Position numbers and translations under genes: made by a program. Shown piece after piece: positions 54,500 through 64,000 of a DNA stretch of 64,000 nt (the first letter of the stretch is position 1; each line of letters starts with the position of its first letter). The stretch spans positions 45,966,001-46,030,000 of the forward strand of contig NC_068926.1 of NCBI RefSeq assembly GCF_023091745.1. Reading direction: 5' to 3'. The DNA is from Budorcas taxicolor. Its lineage: Eukaryota; Chordata; Mammalia; Artiodactyla; Bovidae. A model generated the notes under the pieces. It searched no databases. It saw nothing but the letters and a program-made list of their open reading frames with translations, and had not been told where the DNA came from.

Positions 54500-57005
54500 T
54501 GAATGTTCCAGAGACACGGGCTCAGAGAGACAAGGCACACATCAGGCAACAATGAAAGAGTCCGTACACATATTTAATGAAACTGTCTATTCTAAGACAA
54601 CTGTAGGGTCACTTGCTCTTGTGATACAGAGAAGGACTGTGCACCCAGTACCTGGTGTCGAGGGGTAACATCTGAGGAAATGACCACACAGCATCACAGC
54701 CAGGGAGCTGACACGGAGGCCTTATGAGGTGGACAAAGAGGTGGTAGTCCTGGACCAACGCTTCTGGGAGGCTGACCCCAGCTGTGGAACTGGCATATGC
54801 TAAGTGCATGCGTGTGTGTGAGAGAGAGGGGGAGCATAGCACAGGTCAGCAGGGCCCTCCCAGAGGGTTACTGAGGTCCTTTGAGGATCGAGTTGATGGG
54901 GGAGGTGTCAAAGCCCTGTTAGTAAGGCTTCAGTTTTATAAGAAGGTGTCCACACGTGGCTGTGTAACTAAAAACTAATGTATAGATTCCCAGCATACTT
55001 ACCCCAAGAGGGCGGGTTAGGAAAGAGCTCTTGCATCACTTACCCATTAGAATTCATCTTTAACATGGAAGCAAAGTGATGTAGTCTGCATTTGTCTGAA
55101 GGCAGAATGTGTCTCGTGTATTGTGATGTTTGCCATGTGACTGGCAGGAAGTATGTGACCTTCTCTCTCCTCTCTCCATCACTGAAATACAACTCAACAG
55201 AACACAACACAACACAACACGATATCCTGCCTGACCCTCCAGTCCACAAAAGTAGTGTGCATTGACCGAGGGTCTGCATCAGGGCATTTCTGTGTCTTGA
55301 TTGCCCCTCAAGGGGACCCAATAAATACTTGGTGACTGATGGATGCCAGTCACCTGTCCACATCACTCCTGTGTATCTGGTCTCCTGTGTATCTGGGGTG
55401 GTTTTCTTCTCCAATAAAGTCTTTCTGGCTGCTTGCCCTCCTGGCTCTGGTCTAAAGCACCCCGCAGGGCTCCAGGCACTGGTCGAGAGCAGGTGATAAG
55501 ATCCAGCTCACCCTGCTGAACCGCAGAAATGAGTCTAGTTCCCATCAGTTCTCCTTGTGAGTTTGAGGTTTGATGAGATCTCCCCTGGATGAAGTCGCTA
55601 AAAGCCTGCCTTCAACCAACGCAGGAAGGAAACAAATGCCCATCACCAGTTTTCAAACTGTGTTTTTCTTTACAAAATTCTGTGGACTATAGGGAGGGAA
55701 CTGGTTGCTAGAATGCTCCCTGAAGTCAGAAAGAGTCAGGACTCCAATTTAGCTTTTGTTCAGCTGTGGACTCATTTGCAGCTCCAATTGAGCAGGAGGC
55801 ATCATCCCTCACAGACTGGTCTCTCCTCACTCTCCAGGCTGCAATCCCTGCAGAGGAACGACGTGTTATCACTGGAGCTTCCTACACTCGGCCTGCAGAT
55901 GTCTCCTGCTGCAGCCTGGCCCATTCCCATCTGCTCTCCTCCTCCATGGGGTCTTCATTTCTAGAAGTCAGCTCAGTTAACATATTTGTGTGTATGTTCA
56001 TATATATATATATGAACAACATTCACTGGAATGTTGTTTATAAATGTTTAAGACCAACAACCACAGAGGTGTGCCTGGACTGGGGCAGGTTAAAAGCCAT
56101 GTCTTCATCTGTTCACAGGACCCCGTGTGGCTCTTTTTAGAAATGAGGCATCTCCATGCCTGGTACCTGGGGGAGGGGAGATGCTCCAGGCTTGGGCAAT
56201 GGGGTGCTCCCTTGCTCCAGGATCCAGGGCTGGAGTGAGGGAGGCAGAGTTGGAGAGGTCACATGGGGGTCAGTGGGGCATACCAGCTGGGGTGCCTGGG
56301 TGATGTCTGTTGGGTCCCTGTTGCCTGGTCTCTGGAGAAAGCTTTGTTTTCTGGGTTCCCAGCAGTTCTGTGGACCCCAAGAGTGGAGGATGATTTTCCT
56401 TTGTCCTTCACATGGAGTGGGTTCTGTGGTGTCACCGAAACCCTGGACACCGGAGTAGGCTCTGGACCCTTGACCCTGAAGGGCAAGGTTATATTGGTAC
56501 CTCCCTGCCTCTGCACCTGGACCGCAGGCCGGCAGATGGCAGCCCCTCTCACCTGTCCTGGTCCCCAGGTCACCTCCTGCAGGGCAGACTGGCTGCAGGC
56601 TGACTGCACGGAACCCCGCTCTGTTCAGGTGCTGGTCTCAGGTGGGGAGACAGGATGGCAGTGGTGCAGAGACACACGTGGCTGGAGCCCTGGCTGACTC
56701 CAGGCTCTCACTGGGAATAAAGATGGGAAGCACACCATGCTGTCTCCTGTAGGAGGAAGTGCAGGTGGAAGCACTAAACACACACAGAGGAGTCTGAGGG
56801 TAGGTGGATGCGTGGTCACGGGGCACCTCCCTCTAGGCCAGGCTGCTCCAGGGCCCTCACAGGGCCCTTGCCCCCAGTGCCCCCCAGGGCTGGGCCAGGG
56901 AAGTGGTGCTGAGAGGGCTGGTTCCTGCTGAGAGAAGCCTCTGTCGGGGGGAGGCAGTGGATGAATTGCTCTGCAGGGTTAACCCTCTGTATATTACAAG
57001 AGACT
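54500..57005. other. Single-copy DNA with microsatellite and palindrome
   Basis: (AACAC)n at about 55188-55218 and a 15-bp duplication (ctcctgtgtatctgg at 55366 and 55382). 55995-56038 is the palindrome pair listed separately. Frames at 56263-56697 (144 codons) and elsewhere have no domain. No gene. Confidence 0.4.
55995..56038. repeat. Two overlapping perfect inverted repeats
   Basis: A 24-bp perfect palindrome, tgttca-(TA)6-tgaaca, at 55995-56018, overlaps by four bases a second hairpin with 10-bp perfect arms aacaacattc (56015-56024) and gaatgttgtt (56029-56038) and a 4-base loop. The two structures are mutually exclusive. Confidence 0.9.
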
Positions 57006-57975
57006 ACGGTGAAGATGTGGGGAAAATGGACCCCTCAAGCACTGTTGTTGGGAATGTTAAGTTGGTGCAGCCACTATGGAAAACAGTATGGAGGTTCCTC
57101 AAAGTACTAAAAATCAAACTACCACGTGACCCACTTCTGGGTATATATTCCCCCTCCTGGGAATACATCTGAAGAAAACAAAAACACTAGTTTGTAAAGA
57201 TAATTGCACCTTAACATTCACAGCAGCATTATTTATTATAGCCAAGATATGGAAGCGACCTAAGTGTCCATAAACACTTGAATGGATAAAGAAGATGTGG
57301 TGTATATGCGTATACACACAATGGAATATCGGTCATAAAAGAATGAGATTTTGCCATTTGTAGCAACATGGGTAGACTTGGAGGGAATTATGCTAATTAA
57401 AATGTCAGACAGAGAAAGATAAATACTGTATGATATCACTTATATATGGAATCTGTGATCTAATACAACAAACTAACGGATAAAACAAGAAACACAGTCA
57501 CAGATACAGAGTACAAACTAGTGATTACCAGTGGGAAAGAGGGGAGGGGAAATATAGGATTGGCATATTGGGAGGGGCAAACTATTAAAATAAGCTATAA
57601 GGATATACTGTACAATACAGGGAATATAGTCAAATTTTATAATAACTATAGATGGTGCATAGTCTTTAAAATTGTGAGTCATCACTGTAACTTATGTAAT
57701 ATTGTACATTAATTCTAGTGCTCCTGTTCACTTGCATCCAGCATCCAACTCTTTGCGACCCGATGAACTGTAGCTCACCAGGATCCTCTGCCCACGGAAT
57801 TTTCCAGGTAAAAATGCTGGAGTGGGTTGCCATTTTCTCCTCCAAGGGATCTTTCTGACTCAGGGATCGAACCTGCATCTCCTGCATCTCCCACATTGGC
57901 AGGCAGATTCTTTACCACAGAGACATATGGGAACTAGACTTCAATTTTAAAAAACTAAATAAAAATTCAAATGTT
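57006..57975 (+). mobile_element. L1 3' end (ORF2 C-terminal remnant and 3' UTR), plus strand
   Basis: 'ggtgcagccactatggaaaacagtatgg', 'tatagccaagatatggaagc', 'aatggataaagaagatgtgg', 'cagacagagaaagataaatactgtatg' and 'accagtgggaaagagggg' give the canonical L1 ORF2 end and 3' UTR, ending in 'cttcaattttaaaa' and an A-rich tail. Multiple stops. The SINE at 57722-57937 splits the last segment. Confidence 0.88.
57722..57937 (-). mobile_element. Bov-tA SINE in L1 3' UTR
   Basis: Reversed tail 'ccagcatccaactctttgcgac' to a degraded reversed head 'accacagagacatatggga'. The L1 sequence rejoins as 'acattaattctag' + 'acttcaatttt', with a possible short target repeat (ctag). Confidence 0.88.
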
Positions 57976-59080
57976 AATACAAAAGCCAGAAAACAAAATC
58001 AGCTAGCTATAAATCACACCTGCTGTGTCTGATAGTGTGGTAGATTTGCTGCTCTTTCTGCTTTGGGAAAAGCAACGGCTCAGGAGAAGCTTAATAAGCA
58101 GACTTTAGCAGGTGAGACTCCAGACAACTAACTGGAGGCCTCTCTGCTCTGTGTTGGGTGTCTCACAGTTTTATACCAACTGTTGCGTCCCGGTCAGCAC
58201 CAGTGGAGGAAGGAGTCAGCTAACGGGCATGGGAGGAGCAGCTCGGGTGGAAAGAGGGTGAAGTCAGGTGCTAACAAGGTGACGCCGTGATGACGCTTCC
58301 TGCTGAGGCTACCTGACACCTCACAGGTGTGAGACTGAGGCCCAGCTCTCCCCACCTCCTCCATCCCCAGGACGGGCATGCCCCTGTGCTCAGGACCCGG
58401 CAGTGACAGTGCTCAGTATGTCATCATGTCCCTCTCACACTTGTGCAGGTTCTTCCTAAAGCACACCTACACCAGGTGTCTACACCAGCTTCTGGATCTT
58501 CATCCCATCTGCAGCCCAGATCCTCTTGTGTCCGGGAAGATATTACAAATATTTAAAACTTGATACAGAAGGAGCACCAATCTAAAAGGATGAGCAGGCC
58601 CACTGCAGCCTGTGCTGGCCCTGTCGCTTCCTCCGTTAGACGTGTGGCTCTGCCTTGCGGGCCCAGAGGCCCCACTCCATCCATCACTTTACGTAGACCT
58701 AAGTGATCCCACCTTAGAGGAAGCTCTTGCCTAAGCCTCGTTCTCTCTTGTGTTCTCTATTTCTCCTCCAATCTTATCTAAAATTTGACTACTTCTGAGT
58801 TTTAAAATTAAATTAATTTTCATTAGGAAGACTCTGCTATGACTTTAAATGCCTGTAGGTCTTCTTCTGACAACCACCACGTAGCCATGAATTCCCAAGT
58901 TCCCCCCTCCAGTGGCAAGTCTGCTTTGTGTGAAATTTCCAGAGACATTTTCAACACACATAGAAACATGCACGTGTGTGTGTATGTGCTTCACAGAATT
59001 ATAGTACCTTGAGGTCTTTTACTCTTGAGAATTTTCTCCATCATTTTCTTCTCCTACTAGTTTTGAGAAAGATAGAGTAA
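57976..59080. other. Single-copy DNA, no gene seen
   Basis: AT-rich from 58780 onward. No feature recognised. Confidence 0.4.
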
Positions 59081-59552
59081 GATGATCAAATAGTTTAGAA
59101 ATCCTACTGGGAGATTAAAGATAAAGAATTTTAAGAGAGTTTGGGTGGCTATTGCAAGCTAATGACCATTCAAGAAACTAATCCAGTAATCAAGCAACAA
59201 TCTACATGTGTAGATAAAGTACAAGGCAAGAGGTATGTGGTCAACATGTTGTTACAAGAAGTCAGGGAGCTAATGGTCCTTGAAGAATAACATTTCTCCA
59301 TGTAGCCAAGGCAGGAATATAGGTGAAAGGGAAAAGAAACGAGGTGAAAGGGGACATTCTACTGAAACCTAAGAAGAATTACCATATTTCAGTATATGTC
59401 ACCATTCTTCTGCTAACATGCAGATGATTTAAATGGTCCAATGACAGTCCCAGTTAGACCATATAGGGCCAAAGGAAGAACTAATGATATAAACCTTGAC
59501 ATCTACCCAAGAATGAGGAAGGTGGTCTTCTCACTTCCCTCACCTTTTCTTT
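59081..59552 (+). mobile_element. Probable LTR, left part (split by BovB chimera)
   Basis: AT-rich U3-like sequence that appears to continue after the BovB insertion: 'cctcaccttttctttaa' + 'taaacatgtagcactctttg'. The continuation (61572-61880) has 'gcactcccttgcctgcc', 'actgaattctttctgcacc' and 'gaacctgagtctccgtaag', a layout typical of an R-U5 and leader. The outer start is not defined. Confidence 0.4.
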
Positions 59553-60858
59553 AAGAAGAGGTGGCAAGAATACACAGAAGAACTGTACAAAAAAGATCTT
59601 CATGACCCAGATAGTCATGATGATGTGATCACTAATCTTGAGCCAGAATCTTGGAATATGAAGTCAAGTGGGCCTTAGAAAGCATTACTATGAACAAAGC
59701 TAGTGGAGGTGATGGAATTCCAGTGGAGCTCTTTCAAATCCTGAAAGATGATGCTGTGAAAGTGCTGCACTCAATATGCCAGCAAATTTGGAAAACTCAG
59801 CAGTGGCCACAGGACTGGAAAAGGTCAGTTTTCATTCCAATCCCAAAGAAAGGGAATGCCAAAGAATGCTCAAACAACCGCACAGTTGCACTCATCTCAC
59901 ATGCTAGTAAAGTAATGCTCAAAATTCTCCAAGCCAGGCTTCAGCACTACATGAACCGTGAACTCCCTGATGTTCAAGCTGGTTTTAGAAAAGGCAGAGG
60001 AACCAGAGATCAAATTGCCGACATCTGCTGGATCATGGAAAAAGCAAGAGAGTTCCAGAAAAACATCTATTTCTGCTTCATTGACTATGCCAAAGCCTTT
60101 GACTGTGTGGATCACAATAAACTGTGGAAAATTCTGAGAGAGATGGGAATCCCAGACCACCTAACCTGCCTCTTGAGAAATCTGTATGCAGGTCAGGAAG
60201 CAACAGTTAGAACTGGACATGGAACAACAGACTGGTTCCAAATAGGAAAAGGAGTCCATCAAGGCTGTATATTGTCACCCTGCTTATTTAACTTCTATGC
60301 AGAGTACATCATGAGAAATGCTGGACTGGAAGAAGCACAAGCTGGAATCGATTGCTGGGAGAAATATCAATAACCTCAGATATGCAGATGACACCACCCT
60401 TCTGGCAGAAAGTGAAGAGGAGCTAAAGAGCCTCTTGATGAAAGTGAAAGAGGAGAGTGAAAAAGTTGGCATAAAGCTCAACATTCAGAAAACGAAGATC
60501 ATGGCATCTGGTCCCATCACTTCATGGGAAATAGATAGGGAAACAGTAGAAACAGTGTCAGACTTGATTTTCTGGGGCTCCAAAATCACTGCAGATGGTG
60601 ATTGCAGCCATGAAATTAAAAGATGCTTACTCCTTGGAAGAAAAGTTATGACCAACCTAGACAGTATATTCAAAAGCAGAGACATTACTTTGCCGACTAA
60701 GGTCCGTCTAGTCAAGGCTATGGTTTTTCCAGTAGTCATGTATGGATGTGAGAGTTGGACTGTGAAGAAGGCTGAGCGCCGAAGAATTGATGCTTTTGAA
60801 CTGTGGTGCTGGAGAAGACTCTTGAGAGTCCCTTGGACTGCAAGGAGATCCAACCAGT
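59553..60858 (+). pseudogene. BovB ORF2 reverse-transcriptase remnant, 5' part of a chimeric insertion
   Basis: Open from 59651. The RT fingers/palm are visible: 'ASGGDGIPVELF', motif A FIDYAKAFD (60077-60103), motif B QGCILSP (about 60259). Two bases are missing near 60348 relative to the sister copy at 31.46 kb, shifting the frame, and the catalytic YADD (60381-60392) lies in the second frame, which stays open to the end of BovB sequence at 60858. The endonuclease domain is absent (5' truncation at about 59553). Well preserved compared with the other copies, so young. The second frame runs on into foreign sequence at 60859 and is meaningless there. Confidence 0.9.
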
Positions 60859-61159
60859 CTGCATTGTCTCATTCCAATGTGAATTTCCTATGGGTGTTAA
60901 GGGCTGCTGATGTGTGTTACCTAAGCTCGCCCTGCATGTGTACCGTTGTCTGTCACCTGTGTGTGCCATTATGTGGGCCTTTTGCTTGTGATCTCTGTGC
61001 TCCTCGTGTATGTTCTGTGTGAGTGTCTTATCTGTGGGTGCTTCCTGCACCCTGTTGTCCAGAGGTCATCTTTGTATGTACTACCTGTGAGCTACATTTA
61101 AGCTGCTCTCTTGCAACCATGTTACCTGATTCCATGTTCCCTTCTTGCTACTGTGAAAG
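60859..61159 (+). repeat. 301-bp filler identical to 36645-36945
   Basis: Non-BovB sequence (minisatellite-derived) wedged between two BovB segments. 301/301 identity to the copy 24 kb upstream. The left junction is 'ccaaccagt|ctgcattg', and the right junction shares 'ctactgtgaaag' with the donor's own BovB junction. The 111 bp of BovB just left of it (60748-60858) are repeated just right of it (61154-61264) with about 7 differences. Confidence 0.93.
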
Positions 61160-61571
61160 TTGGACTGCGAAGAAAGCTGAGTGCCGAAGAATTGATGCTT
61201 TTGAACTGTGGCATTGGAGAAGACTCTTGAGAGTCCCTTGGACTACAAGGAGATCCAACCAGTCCACCCTAAAGGAGATCAGTCCTGGGTGTTCTTTGGA
61301 AGGAATGATGCTAAAGCTGAAGCTCCAGTACTTTGGCCACCTCATGCGAAGAGTTGACTCATTGGAAAAGACTCTGATGCTGGGAGGGATTGAGGGCAGG
61401 AGAAGAAGGGGACGACAGAGGATGAGATGGTTGGATGGTATCACCGACTCGATGGACGTGAGTCTGAGTGAACTCTGGGAGTTGGTGATAGACAGGGAGG
61501 CCTGGCGTGCTGCGATTCATGGGGTTGCAAAGAGTCGGACACAACTGAGCAACTGAACTGAACTGAACTGA
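61154..61571 (+). mobile_element. BovB 3' end, right part of the chimera
   Basis: ORF2 C-terminus and 3' tail ending 'gagcaactgaactgaactgaactga'. The frame is open through most of its length. It differs from the neighbouring 60748-60858 by about 6% and from 36946-37050 by about 11%, so it was copied from neither. Confidence 0.92.
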
Positions 61572-61880
61572 TAAACATGTAGCACTCTTTGTTCTCAGGG
61601 CTGCACTCCCTTGCCTGCCTGCTTGTATATCTCACAAGTGCCCTGTCTTGTTGCTTCTCACTGAATTCTTTCTGCACCAAGAAAAAAGAACCTGAGTCTC
61701 CGTAAGTAAGTCCTGACATCAGTTGAGCAATTTCAATCAGAAGACAGGGGTTACAATCTCCTCCTAAGTCAGGGATGTTGAGTTCAAGTCCTAGCTGAAG
61801 GGGGCTGGGTTTCAGTCCCAGAAGCGTAGCTTCAGCTGGTAAGATATGCATTCTGTGTCTGCTCTTTTAGTTGTTGCCTA
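61572..61880 (+). mobile_element. Probable LTR, right part and leader
   Basis: See the left part at 59081. The sequence after 'tccgtaagtaagtcctgacatca' resembles a retroviral leader but no primer-binding site can be assigned with confidence. Confidence 0.35.
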
Positions 61881-61953
61881 AACTTTTAACTTGTGTATTT
61901 CATTTACTAACTCCAATTAGTTAGTATTCCTATCTCCTTTACACTAATTAATT

Positions 61954-62141
61954 AGGGCTTCCCTGATGGTAAAGAATCTGCCTGCAATGCAGAGGATCCA
62001 GGTTCAATTTGTGAGTTGGGAAGATCTTCTGGAGAAGGGAATGGCTCCTCATTCCAGTATTTTTGCCTGGAGAATTCCATGGACAGAGAAGCCTGGCAGG
62101 GGGTCACAAACAGTCAGACATGACTGAGTGACTAACACTTT
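61954..62141 (+). mobile_element. Bov-tA SINE, slightly shortened
   Basis: 'gggcttccctgatggtaaagaatctgcctgc' lacks the usual 'gctcaggt' part of the head; it continues to 'gtcagacatgactgagtgact'. No clean target duplication in the AT-rich flanks. Confidence 0.88.
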
Positions 62142-63666
62142 CACCTCTTTATAAATTGATAATTGATTAATTAATGACCTTTATTAATTACTTTCGATCA
62201 TTACCATATTGCTGTAGGCTATTAACGCACATTCTTTTTGCTCTATTTGATTTTGTGCTTCCTCTTTGTATGTTATCATTGTTATACAGTAGTTATTCAG
62301 CCTTGTAACAAATGCATAATTTTCTGTACTCATTGTCACTTATTGTATTTCAACATTTGCTTCTCAGCACATCACTTTTCTTCTTCACATATGCACTTAG
62401 AACTTCCAGGAGTGAGGAGCCCCTGGTGTTAATCTCTCTCTGTTAATATCTGTTTAAACAGTTCCTGGGAGTTCTCATCTGGAATCCCTGTGAATATCAT
62501 CAACTTCTCATTTCTCTATTTTTGATCGGACCTTTAACACAAGAGTATGGTTGGCCCTGGGTTGGGGAGTGGTCTTCCTGACCATTATGCTGCAGTCATA
62601 CCTGCTTCCTCACCTTTGAGACCAGGGTTGGCTCTGTGCATTTCTTCCTCATGTGCAAGATGACGGAGCCACGGCCCCAGTTCCTTAACCCTCCCTGCAG
62701 GGTCCCCACACTTTGACTTTTGGGTTTGAGCCTGTGACTGGCTCTAATCAGTCAAATTGGGAGGGAGTGGTGCTGACCACTAGGTCTTGCAGCTTACAAG
62801 TCCCTGGCTCCTCACTGCGCTGAGAATCTTGAAAGCAGTAGGAATGGATGTGTTCTCTATTGCATTCTCTGAAAATGCCAGGCATCTACAGGCTCTCATG
62901 CTTTTATACACTTAACAGATAATTTATAACTCATATATAACAAACACAGAATTACTACTTATGGATGTTTTATGACTCCAATATGAAGAAATATATCTCT
63001 GATCAGAGGATTCTAAGAAAGAAAAATTGTCCTTCCATAAACTCCTCCTGAACAGTAATTTGTGATGCATTTACTCACAAGGAGCGATCAGACTGTAATA
63101 AGCTTTTACATTCAGAGCACAGACACATCTGTAAAACCGCCCTCAGTGGGATGGTCTGATTATGGCGGCAAATCATCAGAAATGTGAGAAGTAATCCCAT
63201 TCCTGGTGAAGAGATTTCTAATCTTGTAAAGCAGCCCTGAACCTGGATATTTGGGGGCCCCAGAGGTGGCAGAGTCTGCAGCACATTGTTAGGAACCGAC
63301 AAACAGGCTTTAAGCTTATTTTGGTCACCACAGAAGGCAGAGACAAGACCACATGGATCAGGAATCACCACACACCTGCTCGCAGAGTGCGCAGTGGGGG
63401 CTGTAACATCTGCATCCTGCTGAGGACACAGCAGATCTGGGCTGTGAGTGGAGCAGAGGACGGCTCTGGCTCCACACATTGCTGTGTCTGGAGATTAGAT
63501 GGCTTTTCAGAAATACTGTTTCCCTTCTGTCCTGAGCTTCACAGGTGGAGTAACTGTGCCCTTGTACTTTGGACTTGGTCATCGAAGGTGTTTAGCCAAT
63601 GAAATATTAACAGATAGATGTTACCACAGGCTTGAAATGGCTTGTATAATTGGACTTGCTCTGCTG
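62142..63666. other. Single-copy AT-rich DNA, no gene seen
   Basis: A minus-strand open frame at 63075-63479 (134 codons) has no domain and no supporting signals. Nothing else recognised. Confidence 0.4.
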
Positions 63667-63836
63667 TCAGGAGGATAAGGGGGCAACAGAGGATGAGATG
63701 GTTGGATGGCATCATTGACTTGATGGATATGAGTTTGAGTAAACTCTAGGAGATGGTAAAGGACAGGAAAGCCTGGCATGCTACAGTCCATGAGGTTGCA
63801 GAGTCGGACACTTAAGAAACTGAACAACAAGCAACA
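63667..63836 (+). mobile_element. BovB 3'-tail fragment, old variant
   Basis: 'caggaggataagggggcaacagaggatgagatgg' to 'gagtcggacacttaagaaactgaac' with an (AAC)n-like tail, the same tail type as 39829. Diverged by many substitutions. Confidence 0.85.
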
Positions 63837-64000
63837 ATGTCTGCTCTCAGGAGGATGGGAGACACGTGTAGTGGAGCTGACCCCAGATGGGCAAGCAGAA
63901 GAGCAGCTCACCAGCTGAGCCTCCACCAGATTAGCGAGCTTGCAGCCTCTTGGATCCCAGCACATGGGGCATCCCCCAAGAAGCTTCTAGGCCAGGTGAG
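63837..64000. other. Window end, nothing recognised
   Basis: About 160 bp of plain sequence running off the window. Confidence 0.4.

Noticed and set aside
60318..61022. 234-codon frame as a novel fusion protein
   Set aside because: The first part is BovB reverse transcriptase; after 60859 it reads the minisatellite filler in a chance frame.
61023..61556. 177-codon frame as a separate gene
   Set aside because: Starts in the minisatellite filler and continues in the BovB ORF2 C-terminus; a retroposon remnant.
63075..63479. 134-codon minus-strand frame
   Set aside because: No domain and no flanking gene structure; length is compatible with chance.

Overview
The window is ruminant (bovid) nuclear DNA. 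It is packed with lineage-diagnostic retroposons: BovB (RTE-clade) LINEs, the tRNA-headed Bov-tA and dimeric Bov-A2 SINEs whose 3' ends are borrowed from BovB, CHR-type tRNA SINEs of cetartiodactyls, and cetartiodactyl L1 3' ends. Older mammalian layers (MIR, L2, L1M, MER5) lie underneath. Cattle, sheep and goat cannot be told apart from this sequence by eye.

I find no intact host protein-coding gene, no multi-exon gene model, no tRNA or rRNA gene and no CRISPR array. The only recognisable coding remnants are broken LINE reverse-transcriptase frames, mainly 31227-32277 and 59553-60858, plus pieces at 51870-52772 and 57006-57290. The stretch reads as intergenic or deep-intronic DNA. A few AT-rich, repeat-free blocks and two small CpG-rich spots are the only candidates for host regulatory sequence.

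Layout: 1-7440 is mostly single-copy with MIR, L2 and one SINE. 7441-13830 is a decayed minus-strand L1 cluster cut by an LTR-like element and three ruminant SINEs. 13831-28500 is single-copy DNA with scattered SINEs, a solo LTR inside a MER5A, and a candidate processed retrocopy. 28503-28735 is a 40-bp-period tandem array. 29200-32280 holds two BovB insertions. 36163-37690 holds an LTR, a decayed TGTGTTACCTG minisatellite and a BovB 3' end. 42275-43060 and 46690-47470 are nested repeat stacks. 51162-54392 is one twin-primed, 5'-inverted BovB carrying a later solo LTR. 57006-57975 is an L1 3' end. 59553-61571 is a chimeric BovB with a foreign 301-bp filler.

The two most unusual structures are these. 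(1) The 301 bp at 60859-61159 are identical to 36645-36945, although the BovB sequence directly abutting both copies differs by about 11%. (2) The composite at 51175-54379 resolves into a single insertion event, because a perfect 13-bp target duplication bounds both ends and the inner segments are in opposite orientation, the signature of twin priming. Both were read directly from the sequence by self-comparison; no database search was possible.
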